A DNA stretch of 64,000 nucleotides from Spirochaetales bacterium (lineage in GTDB: Bacteria > Spirochaetota > Spirochaetia > SZUA-6 > DRHE01), in NCBI GenBank assembly GCA_030604195.1, contig JAUVWI010000012.1, positions 1-64,000 on the forward strand, written 5' to 3'. Made by a program: the position numbers and the translations under genes. Within the stretch, counting starts at the first letter, position 1. The number at the start of each line of letters is the position of its first letter. Of the stretch, positions 19,740-29,777 are shown one piece after another. The notes under the pieces are model-generated. The model saw only the letters and a program-made list of their open reading frames with translations, did not search any database and had not been told where the DNA came from.

Positions 19740-21296
19740 ATGTTATCTGTTATTATTAGCCATGCACCTTTGGGTATAAATGGCCGGCTGATCTATGTTG
19801 AAGTGGATATTCGCCGGGGCATGCCCGGTATAGATATTGTTGGTCTTCCCGATAATGCTGTGCGGGAGGCTAAGGAAAGGGTCAGGGTAGCTATCCGCAA
19901 CAGCGGTTTTTCTTTTCCGGCAGATAGGATCCTGGTTAATCTGGCACCTGCCGGCATTCGCAAAGAGGGAGCCGCCTATGATCTTTCTTTGGCGCTTGGA
20001 ATATTAGCGGCATCAAAACAAATTCCCTTTGATATTACCCGGAAAATTATGGTGCTCGGAGAGCTTAACCTGCGTGGAGCTGTGCGTTCTACTACCGGTG
20101 TGCTTTCAGCTGTGGGTTGTGGATTAGAGAACGGAACAGATTATTTTATTGTGCCTAAAGAAAACTTAAGGGAAGCTCAAGGGTTAAAGGGTGGAGAAAT
20201 TTTCGGTATCTCCTCTCTATCAGAAGCTGCTAAGATATTTTCCGGCATTACTAAGAAGAACCAGCTCAAACCTGATAAATGTGACCCTGTTCCCATATCC
20301 TCTGATTTGTATTCAAACAGCAGCTATGGGGATTTTTCTGATATCAGGGGGCAGGAATTTATGAAGCGGGCACTGGAGGTGGCAGCGGCGGGCAGGCATC
20401 ATCTGCTGATCTTCGGACCTCCCGGGAGCGGAAAGACTATGTCGGTTAACAGATTTCCAACCATACTGCCGCAACTTACTAAGGAAGAGTCCCTTACAGT
20501 GACCCGCATTCATTCTCTGGCTGGAATTCTCCCGGATAGTGCAGGGCTGATCCGCTATCCTCCCTTTCGTAAACCTCATCATACCGCCTCGAATGAGGGA
20601 ATTATTGGCGGCGGCGCTCTTCCACGTCCCGGTGAGGTTTCTCTGGCTCATGAGGGAGTCCTCTTTCTCGATGAAGCGCCTGAATTTAAAGTATCTCTCC
20701 TGCAAAGTCTTAGGGAGCCGGTTGAAGAGGGCAAAGTCACTATTGTGCGCGCAAGTTCAAAACTCTGGTTTCCATCTTCATTTCAACTAATACTGGCAAT
20801 CAATCCCTGCCCATGTGGAAATCTGGGTCAGAAAGGGCTGGCATGTATCTGTACCACCAGTGAGATTCATCGCTACTGGAAAAAGATCGGGGGAGCCCTT
20901 CTGGATAGGATTGATATCAGGATTCCATTACAGGCTGTGCCGGCAGAGGAGCTGGTTGGTGAAAAAGGTGAATCCAGTGTAAAAGTAAGGGCGCGTGTTT
21001 TACGGGCCGTCAATATTCAGAGAGAGAGATACCAGGGCATGGACTTTTCCTGGAACTCCCGTGTTCCACCGGGCCAGTTATCCAGGTTCTGTGCCCTGGA
21101 TAAGCAGGGAATGTTGCTCATGGCTCAAACGGCCAGAAAGCTGGGGCTCTCCTCCAGAGCCTGCCACTCAATTATAAAGGTTGCCAGAACAATTGCTGAT
21201 CTGGCGGCTTCTGCCGTAATAAAGAGTGATCACCTTTTAGAGGCGGCACAGCACCGGCGGTTTGGCGATAATGATATTTTCTGGAACTTTTCTTAA
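19740..21296 (+). CDS. comM: YifB/ComM family Mg chelatase-like AAA ATPase
   Basis: GMPGIDIVGLPDNAVREAKERVR, GPPGSGKTMSVNRFPTILP, FLDEAPEF. Confidence 0.92.
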   Translation: MLSVIISHAPLGINGRLIYVEVDIRRGMPGIDIVGLPDNAVREAKERVRVAIRNSGFSFPADRILVNLAPAGIRKEGAAYDLSLALGILAASKQIPFDITRKIMVLGELNLRGAVRSTTGVLSAVGCGLENGTDYFIVPKENLREAQGLKGGEIFGISSLSEAAKIFSGITKKNQLKPDKCDPVPISSDLYSNSSYGDFSDIRGQEFMKRALEVAAAGRHHLLIFGPPGSGKTMSVNRFPTILPQLTKEESLTVTRIHSLAGILPDSAGLIRYPPFRKPHHTASNEGIIGGGALPRPGEVSLAHEGVLFLDEAPEFKVSLLQSLREPVEEGKVTIVRASSKLWFPSSFQLILAINPCPCGNLGQKGLACICTTSEIHRYWKKIGGALLDRIDIRIPLQAVPAEELVGEKGESSVKVRARVLRAVNIQRERYQGMDFSWNSRVPPGQLSRFCALDKQGMLLMAQTARKLGLSSRACHSIIKVARTIADLAASAVIKSDHLLEAAQHRRFGDNDIFWNFS

Positions 21297-21327
21297 GTAT
21301 TGTGCTGAATGACAGCTATGAGCTATA

Positions 21328-22554
21328 ATGTATAATCAGGAGTCATTGATGAGTTTTGATTTACTTATAAAAAATGCCGGAACCCGGTTTTCTAAAGAAA
21401 AACTTGTTGATATCGGCATCAAAGATGGTAGAATTGCCCGAATCGCAACAGGCCTGAATGAAAGGGCTGACAGTACCATAGATGCTGCAGGTAAACTGGT
21501 AACTGAATCCTATGTAAACGGACATTTGCATCTCTGCAAAGTATATACCCTGACTATGGTAGGACAGGAAGCGCTTACCACCTACCAGGGAGGATCTATG
21601 GGCGGGGCTATGACGGCAATTGAGCTGGCCGCAAAAGTTAAGGAAAAGTATGACGAAAGCTGGATTATTGAGAATGTTCGCCGGGCGGTAAAACTTGCTG
21701 TTAAATATGGCAATACTCATATACGGGCATTTGCCGATACGGATACGAAAGCCAAACTCGAAGGGGTAAAAGCCCTGATCAAGGCCAGGGAGGAGTTTAA
21801 AGATTCTGTTGAGCTCCAGGTTGTTGCTTTTCCCCAGGATGGTGTAGTAAGAGACCCCGGAGCTGAGGATTATGTAAGAGAGGCTATGGAACTCGGCGCC
21901 GATGTTGTGGGGGGTATTCCCTGGATCGAATATACCGATGAAGATTCTCAAACTCACATTGACCTGATGTTCGAACTGGCCAAAAAATATGACCGTGATG
22001 TCTCTATGCTTATCGATGATGCCGGTGATCCCGGTTTAAGAACACTGGAAATGCTTGTTGTTAAAACTATAAAGGAAGGCTGGCAGGGAAGGGTCATGGT
22101 ACACCATGCCAGGGCAATGCAGCTCTATCCCGAACCTTACTTCAGAAAGATCGCGGCCCTGTTGAAGCAGGCTGAAATCGGCATAGTGAGTGATCCGCAC
22201 ACCGGTCCATTGCATGCGCGAGTGCGGGATCTCTATGACGGCGGTGTGGCCGTGGCTCTGGGGCAGGATGATATTGCGGATGCTTATTATCCCTTCGGGC
22301 GCAACAATATGCCCGAAGTGGCTTTCCTGGCCGCACACCTGCTGTGGATGACCACCTTTGAAGAAATGGAAATACTCTATGACCTGATCACTGTTAATGG
22401 GGCCCGGGCTATGGGAATTAAATATTTCACACTTGAAGAGGGAAATAAAGCCAACCTGGTGGTTGCCAATGCCGGGAGTGTCTGGGAAACTCTTACCAAT
22501 CATGAAGCGCCACTGCATGTAATCAAGGATGGTAAAGAGGTAACCGGCCGATAA
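21328..22554 (+). CDS. Amidohydrolase, cytosine-deaminase-like
   Basis: YVNGHLHLCK, IRAFADTDTKAKLEGVKALIKAREEFKD, VMVHHARA, VALGQDDIADAYYPFG. Confidence 0.82.
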   Translation: MYNQESLMSFDLLIKNAGTRFSKEKLVDIGIKDGRIARIATGLNERADSTIDAAGKLVTESYVNGHLHLCKVYTLTMVGQEALTTYQGGSMGGAMTAIELAAKVKEKYDESWIIENVRRAVKLAVKYGNTHIRAFADTDTKAKLEGVKALIKAREEFKDSVELQVVAFPQDGVVRDPGAEDYVREAMELGADVVGGIPWIEYTDEDSQTHIDLMFELAKKYDRDVSMLIDDAGDPGLRTLEMLVVKTIKEGWQGRVMVHHARAMQLYPEPYFRKIAALLKQAEIGIVSDPHTGPLHARVRDLYDGGVAVALGQDDIADAYYPFGRNNMPEVAFLAAHLLWMTTFEEMEILYDLITVNGARAMGIKYFTLEEGNKANLVVANAGSVWETLTNHEAPLHVIKDGKEVTGR

Positions 22555-22565
22555 AAATAGAGGAG

Positions 22566-23054
22566 GTGCCTGTGCCTATGAAGCGATTTCTGTTATTGCT
22601 CTTATTCTTAGCGCTTGTCTCTACTGCAATTTTTCCAGACCAATTTTACCTGAGTGCGACTCTGGACTGGGCATTCGCCCTGCAGGCGGGTTTTGAATGT
22701 CGGGGATCTGATTTTACCGGTGTAAAGGCGGACCTGGGCCTTTCCCTGTTCGGCCTCCTGGTCTGTGATATTTTTACTGTTTTCTACTTATTGCCGCAGG
22801 ATAATCCATTCAGATTGAATCTGCTGGTGGGCATACCCACGGCCGCTGTTCCCTTGAGCTTTAATGCGGCCATGATATCTTTCGGCGGTTCAGTTGTCCT
22901 TGGTTACAATTTAAGTGACTCCGTCAGCCTTGATCTACGACTGGGCGCCGGCTTTCCCCTATTTTTTGAAAAGGATAAGGAGATGATCCGCGATATCCAT
23001 TTCCCCCTGGATCTTTGGCCGGATGCTGCGATCAGTTTGAATTTTAAGAAATAA
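22566..23054 (+). CDS. Hypothetical exported protein, possibly small outer-membrane beta-barrel
   Basis: Signal peptide (FLLLLLFLALVSTAIFPD), alternating hydrophobic strands, GGAGG-type RBS. Confidence 0.5.
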   Translation: MPVPMKRFLLLLLFLALVSTAIFPDQFYLSATLDWAFALQAGFECRGSDFTGVKADLGLSLFGLLVCDIFTVFYLLPQDNPFRLNLLVGIPTAAVPLSFNAAMISFGGSVVLGYNLSDSVSLDLRLGAGFPLFFEKDKEMIRDIHFPLDLWPDAAISLNFKK

Positions 23055-23083
23055 TCTTAAGCAGGCTGCCTGTGAGGCGCCCG

Positions 23084-24034
23084 CTATCCCCCCTTTTCCT
23101 CCCTTCTATAGGGTTTGAGCAGCCCGGCCGGCACAGTTGCCTTCCTGGATACAATAATCAGGGCTACAATAGTCAATATGTAAGGGATCATCAGGAAGAT
23201 GTCAAAGGGAACCCTGAAACCCAGGCCTTGAAGCCGGAGCTGCAGGCCATCGAGGAAGCCGAACATAATTGCACCCAGGGCTCCTTTTAAAGGATCCCAG
23301 TTGCCGAAAATGACCATGGCAATGGCGATCCAGCCCCTGCCCCCGATTACATCGATGAGGAACATATTCTGATGTGCCAGGGTCAGGAAGGCGCCGCCTA
23401 TACCCATAAGAGCGCCGCCTGCTACCAGACAGAGGGTACGGGTCAGATTTACATTAACCCCTACTGTGTCAGCGGCAAAAGGATTCTCACCCACGGTTCT
23501 GATCTTTAAGCCCACCTGGGTTTTGTAGAGGATAAGGGAAATAACCGGGATTAAAAGCAGGGCCAGGTAGGTCAATAGATACTGGTTGAAGAGGCCCTCT
23601 CCAATAATCGGGATCCTGGAAAGCAGGGGTATGGCCACCTGGGTAAAGGGCTGTACAGTGGGCGGAATAATGGGAGAGCCTATATAAAGGCGGTAGATAA
23701 ACATGGCTAAACCGGTGGAAAATAGGGTGATGCTAAGTCCGGAAACATGCTGGCTTAAACCCAGGTATACGGCGAGCAGGGCCATAAGCAGGGCGAGCGC
23801 CATACCAACTAAAGCGGCAGCTATTACACCCACCCAGAGTGAGCCGGTGATATAGGTAACCAAAAAACCAGTCATGGCTCCCATGAGCATGATGCCTTCA
23901 ATCCCTAAGTTAAGAACACCGGATCGTTCAGATAAGATCTCTCCCAGGGTGGCAAAGATAATTGGCGTGGCCATACGCATTGCGGCGGCGATCAGTCCGG
24001 TAATAAAGGCTATATTAAATATTTCATTGATCAT
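23084..24034 (-). CDS. ABC transporter permease, nucleoside/BMP type
   Basis: GEILSERSGVLNLGIEGIMLMGA signature of YufQ/NupC-type permeases. Confidence 0.9.
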   Translation of the reverse strand: MINEIFNIAFITGLIAAAMRMATPIIFATLGEILSERSGVLNLGIEGIMLMGAMTGFLVTYITGSLWVGVIAAALVGMALALLMALLAVYLGLSQHVSGLSITLFSTGLAMFIYRLYIGSPIIPPTVQPFTQVAIPLLSRIPIIGEGLFNQYLLTYLALLLIPVISLILYKTQVGLKIRTVGENPFAADTVGVNVNLTRTLCLVAGGALMGIGGAFLTLAHQNMFLIDVIGGRGWIAIAMVIFGNWDPLKGALGAIMFGFLDGLQLRLQGLGFRVPFDIFLMIPYILTIVALIIVSRKATVPAGLLKPYRREEKGG

Positions 24035-25092
24035 TTTCGCACCGCCTTTATCTTATATTCAGTTAAGAGAAGGAAAACGAGCATGATCATCAAGGCCATA
24101 CCCTGGATTACCTCCGCAATGTAGGAGGGCACTCCGGTCATGCGGCTCATGGTCTGGGCGCCCACAATAATTACACTGAAGAAAAAAGAAGATAAAAGCA
24201 CGCCAACGGGATGAAGGTTGCCCAACATGGCGATTACGATACCGGAGTAACCGTATCCCGGGGAAATATCCAGGATCAGCCGCTGTTGAATGGCGCAGAG
24301 TTCTCCCACTCCGGCCATCCCGGCAAGGCCGCCGGAAATAATCGCGGTTTTAAGGATTACAGAGGTGGTATTAATGCCGCCGAAATGGGCCGCTTTAATA
24401 TTTACTCCAACTGCCCGTGACTGGTAGCCGAACACGGTCTTTTTGTTGATAAACCAGATAATAGCCACTGCAATTACAGCAAGGGGTATACCCAGGTGAA
24501 ATCGGGAGCGAAAGATCAGCATTGGGTATTTGGCTGCCTCCATGATCTCTGATGATCTTGGCCAGCTGGAACCCGGCTGCTGCAGCGGGCCGAACAGAAG
24601 TGCGCCCATGATGTGCAGCATAACGTAGTTTAAGAGCAGGGTAGATACAACATCATCTACCTTAAGCCTGGTCTTAAGAATAGCCGGTACAGCCGCCCAG
24701 GCCCCGCCGGCCAGGAAGCCGGCAACCATAACCAGGGGCAGCATTAAGAGGGGAGGGACCCGGGTAAAGTATATACCTACCCAGGTGGCCATTAAAGCTC
24801 CGGCTAAAAGCTGGCCTTCTGCACCGATGTTCCAGAACCTGGCACGGAAGGCAAAAGCCACGGCTAAGCCGGTAAAGATGAGAGGGCTGGCTTTGACACA
24901 GGTTTCGAGAAAATTAAACCTGGTTCCCAGGGCGCCCTTAAAGAGATAATAATAAGATTTCCAGAGGTTGCCCCCGGCTACCATAATGGGGATTGCCGAG
25001 AGGATCATTGTTACAAAAATTGCGGCAAGGGGGATTAATAATTTAGCCCAGCCCGGAAGAGGTTCGCGTTTTACAATTCTGAAACTGATCAT
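24031..25092 (-). CDS. ABC transporter permease, nucleoside/BMP type
   Basis: FRARFWNIGAEGQLLAGALMATWVG signature. Confidence 0.9.
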   Translation of the reverse strand: MISFRIVKREPLPGWAKLLIPLAAIFVTMILSAIPIMVAGGNLWKSYYYLFKGALGTRFNFLETCVKASPLIFTGLAVAFAFRARFWNIGAEGQLLAGALMATWVGIYFTRVPPLLMLPLVMVAGFLAGGAWAAVPAILKTRLKVDDVVSTLLLNYVMLHIMGALLFGPLQQPGSSWPRSSEIMEAAKYPMLIFRSRFHLGIPLAVIAVAIIWFINKKTVFGYQSRAVGVNIKAAHFGGINTTSVILKTAIISGGLAGMAGVGELCAIQQRLILDISPGYGYSGIVIAMLGNLHPVGVLLSSFFFSVIIVGAQTMSRMTGVPSYIAEVIQGMALMIMLVFLLLTEYKIKAVRK

Positions 25093-26582
25093 TTTTCTAC
25101 TCCGCTCATCCAGAGGCCCACCTGCTCTCTGGAAGCTTCATCTATGGTGATATCTCCCATTATTTCACCTTCATACATAACGATTATCCTGTCGCTTAAA
25201 GAAAAGATCTCATCGAGATCATCAGAGATAACCAGGATGCCGGCGCCCCGTTCCTTTTCCTCAAGCAGCCGCTGGTGGATATATTCCATGGCGCCTACAT
25301 CGAGACCCCTGGTAGGCAGTGAAGCGATTATTAAGCTGGGAAATCCTGATAGTTCCCGGGCAAGGATTACTTTCTGCAGGTTGCCGCCGGACAGGCTCTT
25401 TGCTGCAGCATCCCTGCCCGCAGTTTTTATGCTGAAGCTTTTAATCAACTCATCACTATAGTCATTAATTGCCTGGAAATTGATCAGGCCCTTTTTACTG
25501 AAATCACTTGAAATATGGTTTTCCAGGACCATATTCTCCGCCACTGTCAGGTCCATCAGCAGCCCGGTTTCAATACGGTCTTCAGGGATCCTGGCCATTC
25601 CGGCGCGTATGGCACTTTGGGGGTTGCCGGCAGGCAGCGGCTTTCCCTCTATTTTAATAGTTCCGGCCAGAGGTACTCTCAAGCCGAAGAGGGCCTGACA
25701 GAGCTCGCTCTGTCCATTTCCGGAAACCCCTGCTAAACCGACTATTTCCTTCTTTCGCACCAGTAGATCGATTTTTTTAACTGCTTCCAACCCCTTGTCA
25801 TTCGCTACAGTAAGCTCCTTAATTTCCAGTACCGCTTCACCGGCAGAGGTCTTTTTCTTTTCCAGCCGTTCCAGCATTTCCCTGCCAACCATTAGATTTA
25901 CCAATTCTCTGGTACTGGTTTCTTTTTTATTTTTTTCAGCAACGACCTCCCCGCCTCTCAAAACCAGAATACGGTCGCAGATCTCCATTACTTCATTCAA
26001 TTTGTGGGAAATAAAGATTACGGATTTATTTTCTTTTACTAATGACTTGAGGGTTTTAAATAATTCCCTTATTTCAATTGGAGCAAGCACAGCAGTAGGC
26101 TCATCCATTATAAGTATATCTACATCCCGGTACAGGGCTTTAAGTATTTCCACCTTCTGCTGCTCACCTACAGAAAGGCTCCACACCCTGGCCTGGTGGT
26201 CAACCTGAAGACCGAACCTTTCCTGAAGATGCAGTAGTTTTTCCGTTGCTGCTTTAATATCCAGAAAGAGACCCTTGCTCGATTTAGTGCCGATTATGAT
26301 ATTTTCCAGTACAGTCTGCGAGGGCGCTAAAGTAAAATGCTGGTGGATCATGCCGATGCCCCGGGATATGGCATCTCGGGGAGAGGTCAGCTCGGCTTTT
26401 TCCCCTTTAATGAATATCTCGCCATCATCACAGGTGTAGTAGCCGAAGAGGATATTCATCAATGTAGTTTTTCCGGCGCCATTCTCGCCCAGAAGAGCGC
26501 AGATTTCACCGGCATTTAAATAATATAACTTATTAATCGGAAATGGGTGGTTCCTCAACAACCGGAACGCGGAAAGTACCAT
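25089..26582 (-). CDS. Sugar/nucleoside-type ABC transporter ATPase, N-terminus apparently truncated
   Basis: Two NBDs (ALLGENGAGKTTLMN; SLSGGNLQKVILARELS), but the normal about 30-aa start preceding GEI.ALLG is absent. Confidence 0.82.
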   Translation of the reverse strand: MVLSAFRLLRNHPFPINKLYYLNAGEICALLGENGAGKTTLMNILFGYYTCDDGEIFIKGEKAELTSPRDAISRGIGMIHQHFTLAPSQTVLENIIIGTKSSKGLFLDIKAATEKLLHLQERFGLQVDHQARVWSLSVGEQQKVEILKALYRDVDILIMDEPTAVLAPIEIRELFKTLKSLVKENKSVIFISHKLNEVMEICDRILVLRGGEVVAEKNKKETSTRELVNLMVGREMLERLEKKKTSAGEAVLEIKELTVANDKGLEAVKKIDLLVRKKEIVGLAGVSGNGQSELCQALFGLRVPLAGTIKIEGKPLPAGNPQSAIRAGMARIPEDRIETGLLMDLTVAENMVLENHISSDFSKKGLINFQAINDYSDELIKSFSIKTAGRDAAAKSLSGGNLQKVILARELSGFPSLIIASLPTRGLDVGAMEYIHQRLLEEKERGAGILVISDDLDEIFSLSDRIIVMYEGEIMGDITIDEASREQVGLWMSGVEK

Positions 26583-27610
26583 TGAGAATTTTTTGTTCCA
26601 GATCTCTTACCTCTTTGATAACGGCTGCCGGTAATTTCTGCTCAAAAGCGTGAAGGGGAGCCAGGCTGGCTCCGCCCTTAGCCATCATGGACCATTCGCC
26701 GAGATCCATGGAAACCCAGGCATCTTTCTTTACCATATCGATGGCATATTCGATTGTGGCGATACATATTCCAGACCGGACCGGAAATAACTACATCAGG
26801 AGCCATTTGATTCTGGTCTGACATGTTGCCGAAGGCCAGAACACCCCTCTCTTTAGCGGCCTCAAATACACCGAAGCGTTCAGCATAGATCAGGTCGACC
26901 CCTGCCTCGATCTGGGCTAAAGCGGCTTCCTTGGCCTTGGGAGGATCAAACCAACCGCCGATATAAGCGATCTTGACTTTGGTAGCGGGATTCACCGACA
27001 GGGCGCCGGCTTTGAAGGCATTCACCAGCCTGTTTACTTCGCCTATTGGAATGGCTGCCACCACGCCCAGGGTATTGGATTTGGTCATTCTTCCCGCTAT
27101 TACACCGCAGAGGAAAGCGGGCTCATGGATCCAGTTGTCTAAAACACTGAAATTGGGAGCCACCGGACCGAATTCGGAACCGAAGGCAAAGGCAATTTCC
27201 GGGTAATCTTTAGCGACTCTTCTGGCCGGGTCTTCACCAGCCAGGAAGGCGTCGCCCACGATCAAATCAAAGCCGCGTTCAGCATACTCTCTTAAGACCT
27301 TTTCAAAGTCAGCAGCAGCGATCTTTTCTGTGAACTCATATTCGACGCCCAGTTCCTTCTGCGCCTGTAAACAGGCCTGGTGGATCACTCCATCCCAGGG
27401 CTCTTCAATAGCCGTCTGAAAGAGGGCGGCAATACGGAAGGGCTGTTCCTGCTTCTCTTCTACAACCTCTTTTTTTTCACAGCCTATAAAACCGAGCGAA
27501 GCGACAAGCAGAATGACTAAAAGAAACAGCACTCTTTTTCTCCCATAGCAGTCTTCGACTGCAATGGACTTAATCTTTCTTACTGTAGTAACAAAATATT
27601 GAGCTATCAT
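26533..27610 (-). pseudogene. BMP-family nucleoside-binding lipoprotein with a single-nucleotide frameshift near 26761 (pseudogene or sequence error)
   Basis: ORF 26678-27610 reads to GPVWNMY and then loses homology; another frame continues ATIEYAIDMVKKDAWVSMDLGEWSMMAKGGASLAPLH to the stop at 26533. Confidence 0.7.
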
Positions 27611-27613
27611 AAC
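27541..27613 (-). repeat. Dispersed repeat family, copy 5 (internally deleted)
   Basis: Minus strand ATGATAGCTCAATATTTTGTTACT...ATTAAGTCCATTGCAGTCGAAGACTGCTATGGGA; shares both ends but lacks the centre. Confidence 0.6.
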
Positions 27614-27711
27614 ATAAAATCCTCCTCTAAAAGATTATTTAATAAACTCTTGAGCAAAATTATTCTATTTCAATAAAAATTATCTGTTAAATAAAAGTTG
27701 AACAATAACTG

Positions 27712-28653
27712 TCATGATTTGTCAGTTCCTGCCGGAAGGGGGAATTGCTTATACCTGATGCGGATAACTATGAATGCGCCAGAGACCAGCAGCAGGCCGC
27801 CGAAGAGCCGCAGCAGGGAAAAATGTTCATTAAAGACAAAATATGAGATAGTACCGGCCACCAGCGGCACGAGCAGAGCCAGGTTGGAAGTGAGAGCCAG
27901 CCCTAAATGGGGTAGACATTTATAATGCAGGTACTGCCCCAGATAAACAGCGATTATGCCGGAGAGGAACATAAGTATCCAGGCAAAGAGGGGCGCATCA
28001 GGTATAAGGGGCCCGTCAGTTGAAAAGAGATAGGTGAACAAAAAGAGAGGGGTAACAATAGTATAGACAATACTTAATGAAAAAGTAGGGGGAATTGCGC
28101 GAAGCCACTTTTTTATCAGCGCGCTGAGCAGGGCCCAGCACGCGGCGCAGCTTATTACCACCAGGGCGCCGAGGTTTAATTGAGGCTGACTTAAATTTCG
28201 GCCGGCGCTGATTGTAATAACCACTCCGGCAATAGAGATGAGTATGCCGCCGAGAAATCGAAAGTTCCGCAGAGATTCACGTTCATCGGGAAAAAGAACC
28301 ATAGCCAGAAAAACTGAAAAAATAATGGCTGATTGAAAGAGCAGGGTAAATAAACCCGGATAAACCAGGAAGAGACCCAGGGTAAAGGTGATCTGGAAAA
28401 TAAATTGAACAGCTGTTATCGCAATTATTTTTAACACAAAACCACGGACCTTTTTTATTTTCTCTCTTCCCTTCCTCATTCCCCCGGACATAATGAGGAA
28501 AGGCCAGATCAGTGATAGAGAGATTAAGTAGCGGCAGAAATTCTGGAAATTCACTGAAAAATAATCTTTGCAGTAATGAACCATAGCCGGCGCCAGCGCC
28601 CAGAAAAGGATTGCCAGCAGATATAATAGGATGTATTTTGTCTTATTGTTCAC
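27712..28653 (-). CDS. EamA/DMT-family transporter
   Basis: About ten hydrophobic helices; C-terminal FNEHFSLLRLFGGLLLVSGAFIVI typical of EamA. Confidence 0.82.
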   Translation of the reverse strand: MNNKTKYILLYLLAILFWALAPAMVHYCKDYFSVNFQNFCRYLISLSLIWPFLIMSGGMRKGREKIKKVRGFVLKIIAITAVQFIFQITFTLGLFLVYPGLFTLLFQSAIIFSVFLAMVLFPDERESLRNFRFLGGILISIAGVVITISAGRNLSQPQLNLGALVVISCAACWALLSALIKKWLRAIPPTFSLSIVYTIVTPLFLFTYLFSTDGPLIPDAPLFAWILMFLSGIIAVYLGQYLHYKCLPHLGLALTSNLALLVPLVAGTISYFVFNEHFSLLRLFGGLLLVSGAFIVIRIRYKQFPLPAGTDKS

Positions 28654-28703
28654 CAGGCGGCCAGTGTAACCGGCCTACGAAATACTGACAAGGGCAGGCA
28701 GGA

Positions 28704-29603
28704 ATGGAGCGGCAGGGAAGGAAAAAAAGTTTCAAGGCTCAGGCTGTTGGTGATTTTGTTGAACAGATTATCACCAGGGGTGAGGTGGTTTCCATACACC
28801 AGGGTGCTGTTAATATTTTCGGTAGCAGGGACTTGCTTTTTTCACTGGTGGCAGATTTATCCGCCATGACCGCTCTAAGCATTTATCTGCCCGCCATGTT
28901 TCAGGATAAATTCCGGGGGAACCGGCAAGGAGCGGCGAAAATCAGGGCGGGTCTCGAGGTCAGAGGGCAGGGAAACAAACTTTATCTGGCCGATATGGTT
29001 ATCTCTCTGGATTTCAGTAATACGTGGAAAGGGACTCTCTCTCTTACCGATGTGGCCGGTTTTACAAAGCAGAATATTGATAATTTAGAGGAAACGCTTC
29101 TGGCATCAAAGATTGAGGAAGGTTTCATAGCTCTACACAAAAGCGCGCCGGCAGGTGATCTTTTTGTGCGCCAGGCACAAAAAATATTAGCTGGATTGTT
29201 GATTACGGGAAAACCGGCGCTGCTTAGAGGGTTATCCCGTATGGTAGGGCTGGGCATAGGCCTGACCCCTTCCGGCGATGATTTCATTGCCGGCGCCCTG
29301 CTTGGTGAAGGTATTCGGCAGCTGCTTGACAACACTGATCAGCAAAACTCCAACTTCCCGGCAATAGATAGAGCGGAGATTAATGGTGTATTATCAAAAA
29401 CCAGTTACGGTGGCAGAGCCCTGCTCTGGCTGGCGCTTCAGGGATCATTCCCCAATTACCTGATTCATACAGCCAGGGGGTTGGCCGGAGCCGTCTGCCT
29501 GGATGATATGGAGCTGGTAGTCAAAACGGCGATGCTCCACGGAGCGACTTCAGGAAGCGATGCTCTTTCGGGTCTTTTATGGTACTTGAGGCAAGCTTTT
29601 TAG
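28704..29603 (+). CDS. DUF2877 protein (AllH/YlbF-like)
   Basis: LVGLGIGLTPSGDDFIAGAL-type motif; adjacent to fdrA and DUF1116 genes. Confidence 0.78.
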   Translation: MERQGRKKSFKAQAVGDFVEQIITRGEVVSIHQGAVNIFGSRDLLFSLVADLSAMTALSIYLPAMFQDKFRGNRQGAAKIRAGLEVRGQGNKLYLADMVISLDFSNTWKGTLSLTDVAGFTKQNIDNLEETLLASKIEEGFIALHKSAPAGDLFVRQAQKILAGLLITGKPALLRGLSRMVGLGIGLTPSGDDFIAGALLGEGIRQLLDNTDQQNSNFPAIDRAEINGVLSKTSYGGRALLWLALQGSFPNYLIHTARGLAGAVCLDDMELVVKTAMLHGATSGSDALSGLLWYLRQAF

Positions 29604-29695
29604 TGGAAATGCTTGAGAGTACGGAGCTTTAAAAGTGCAATCCTGGGTTGCTAAGCCAAACAAAACAGATTTTAGATTATACTTTCAAATATTAT

Positions 29696-29724
29696 TTGAC
29701 AGGTATTGATATATTTTTTATTAT
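29696..29724 (+). promoter_or_regulatory. Candidate sigma-70 promoter for fdrA
   Basis: TTGACA-N17-TATTAT. Confidence 0.5.
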
Positions 29725-29777
29725 AATTTTTTATTTTTATCTAAATAAGGGTGCTAATGCTTCAAAGGAGGATGTTT

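Noticed and set aside
26533-26736. Separate 67-aa gene
   Set aside because: It is the C-terminus of the frameshifted BMP protein.
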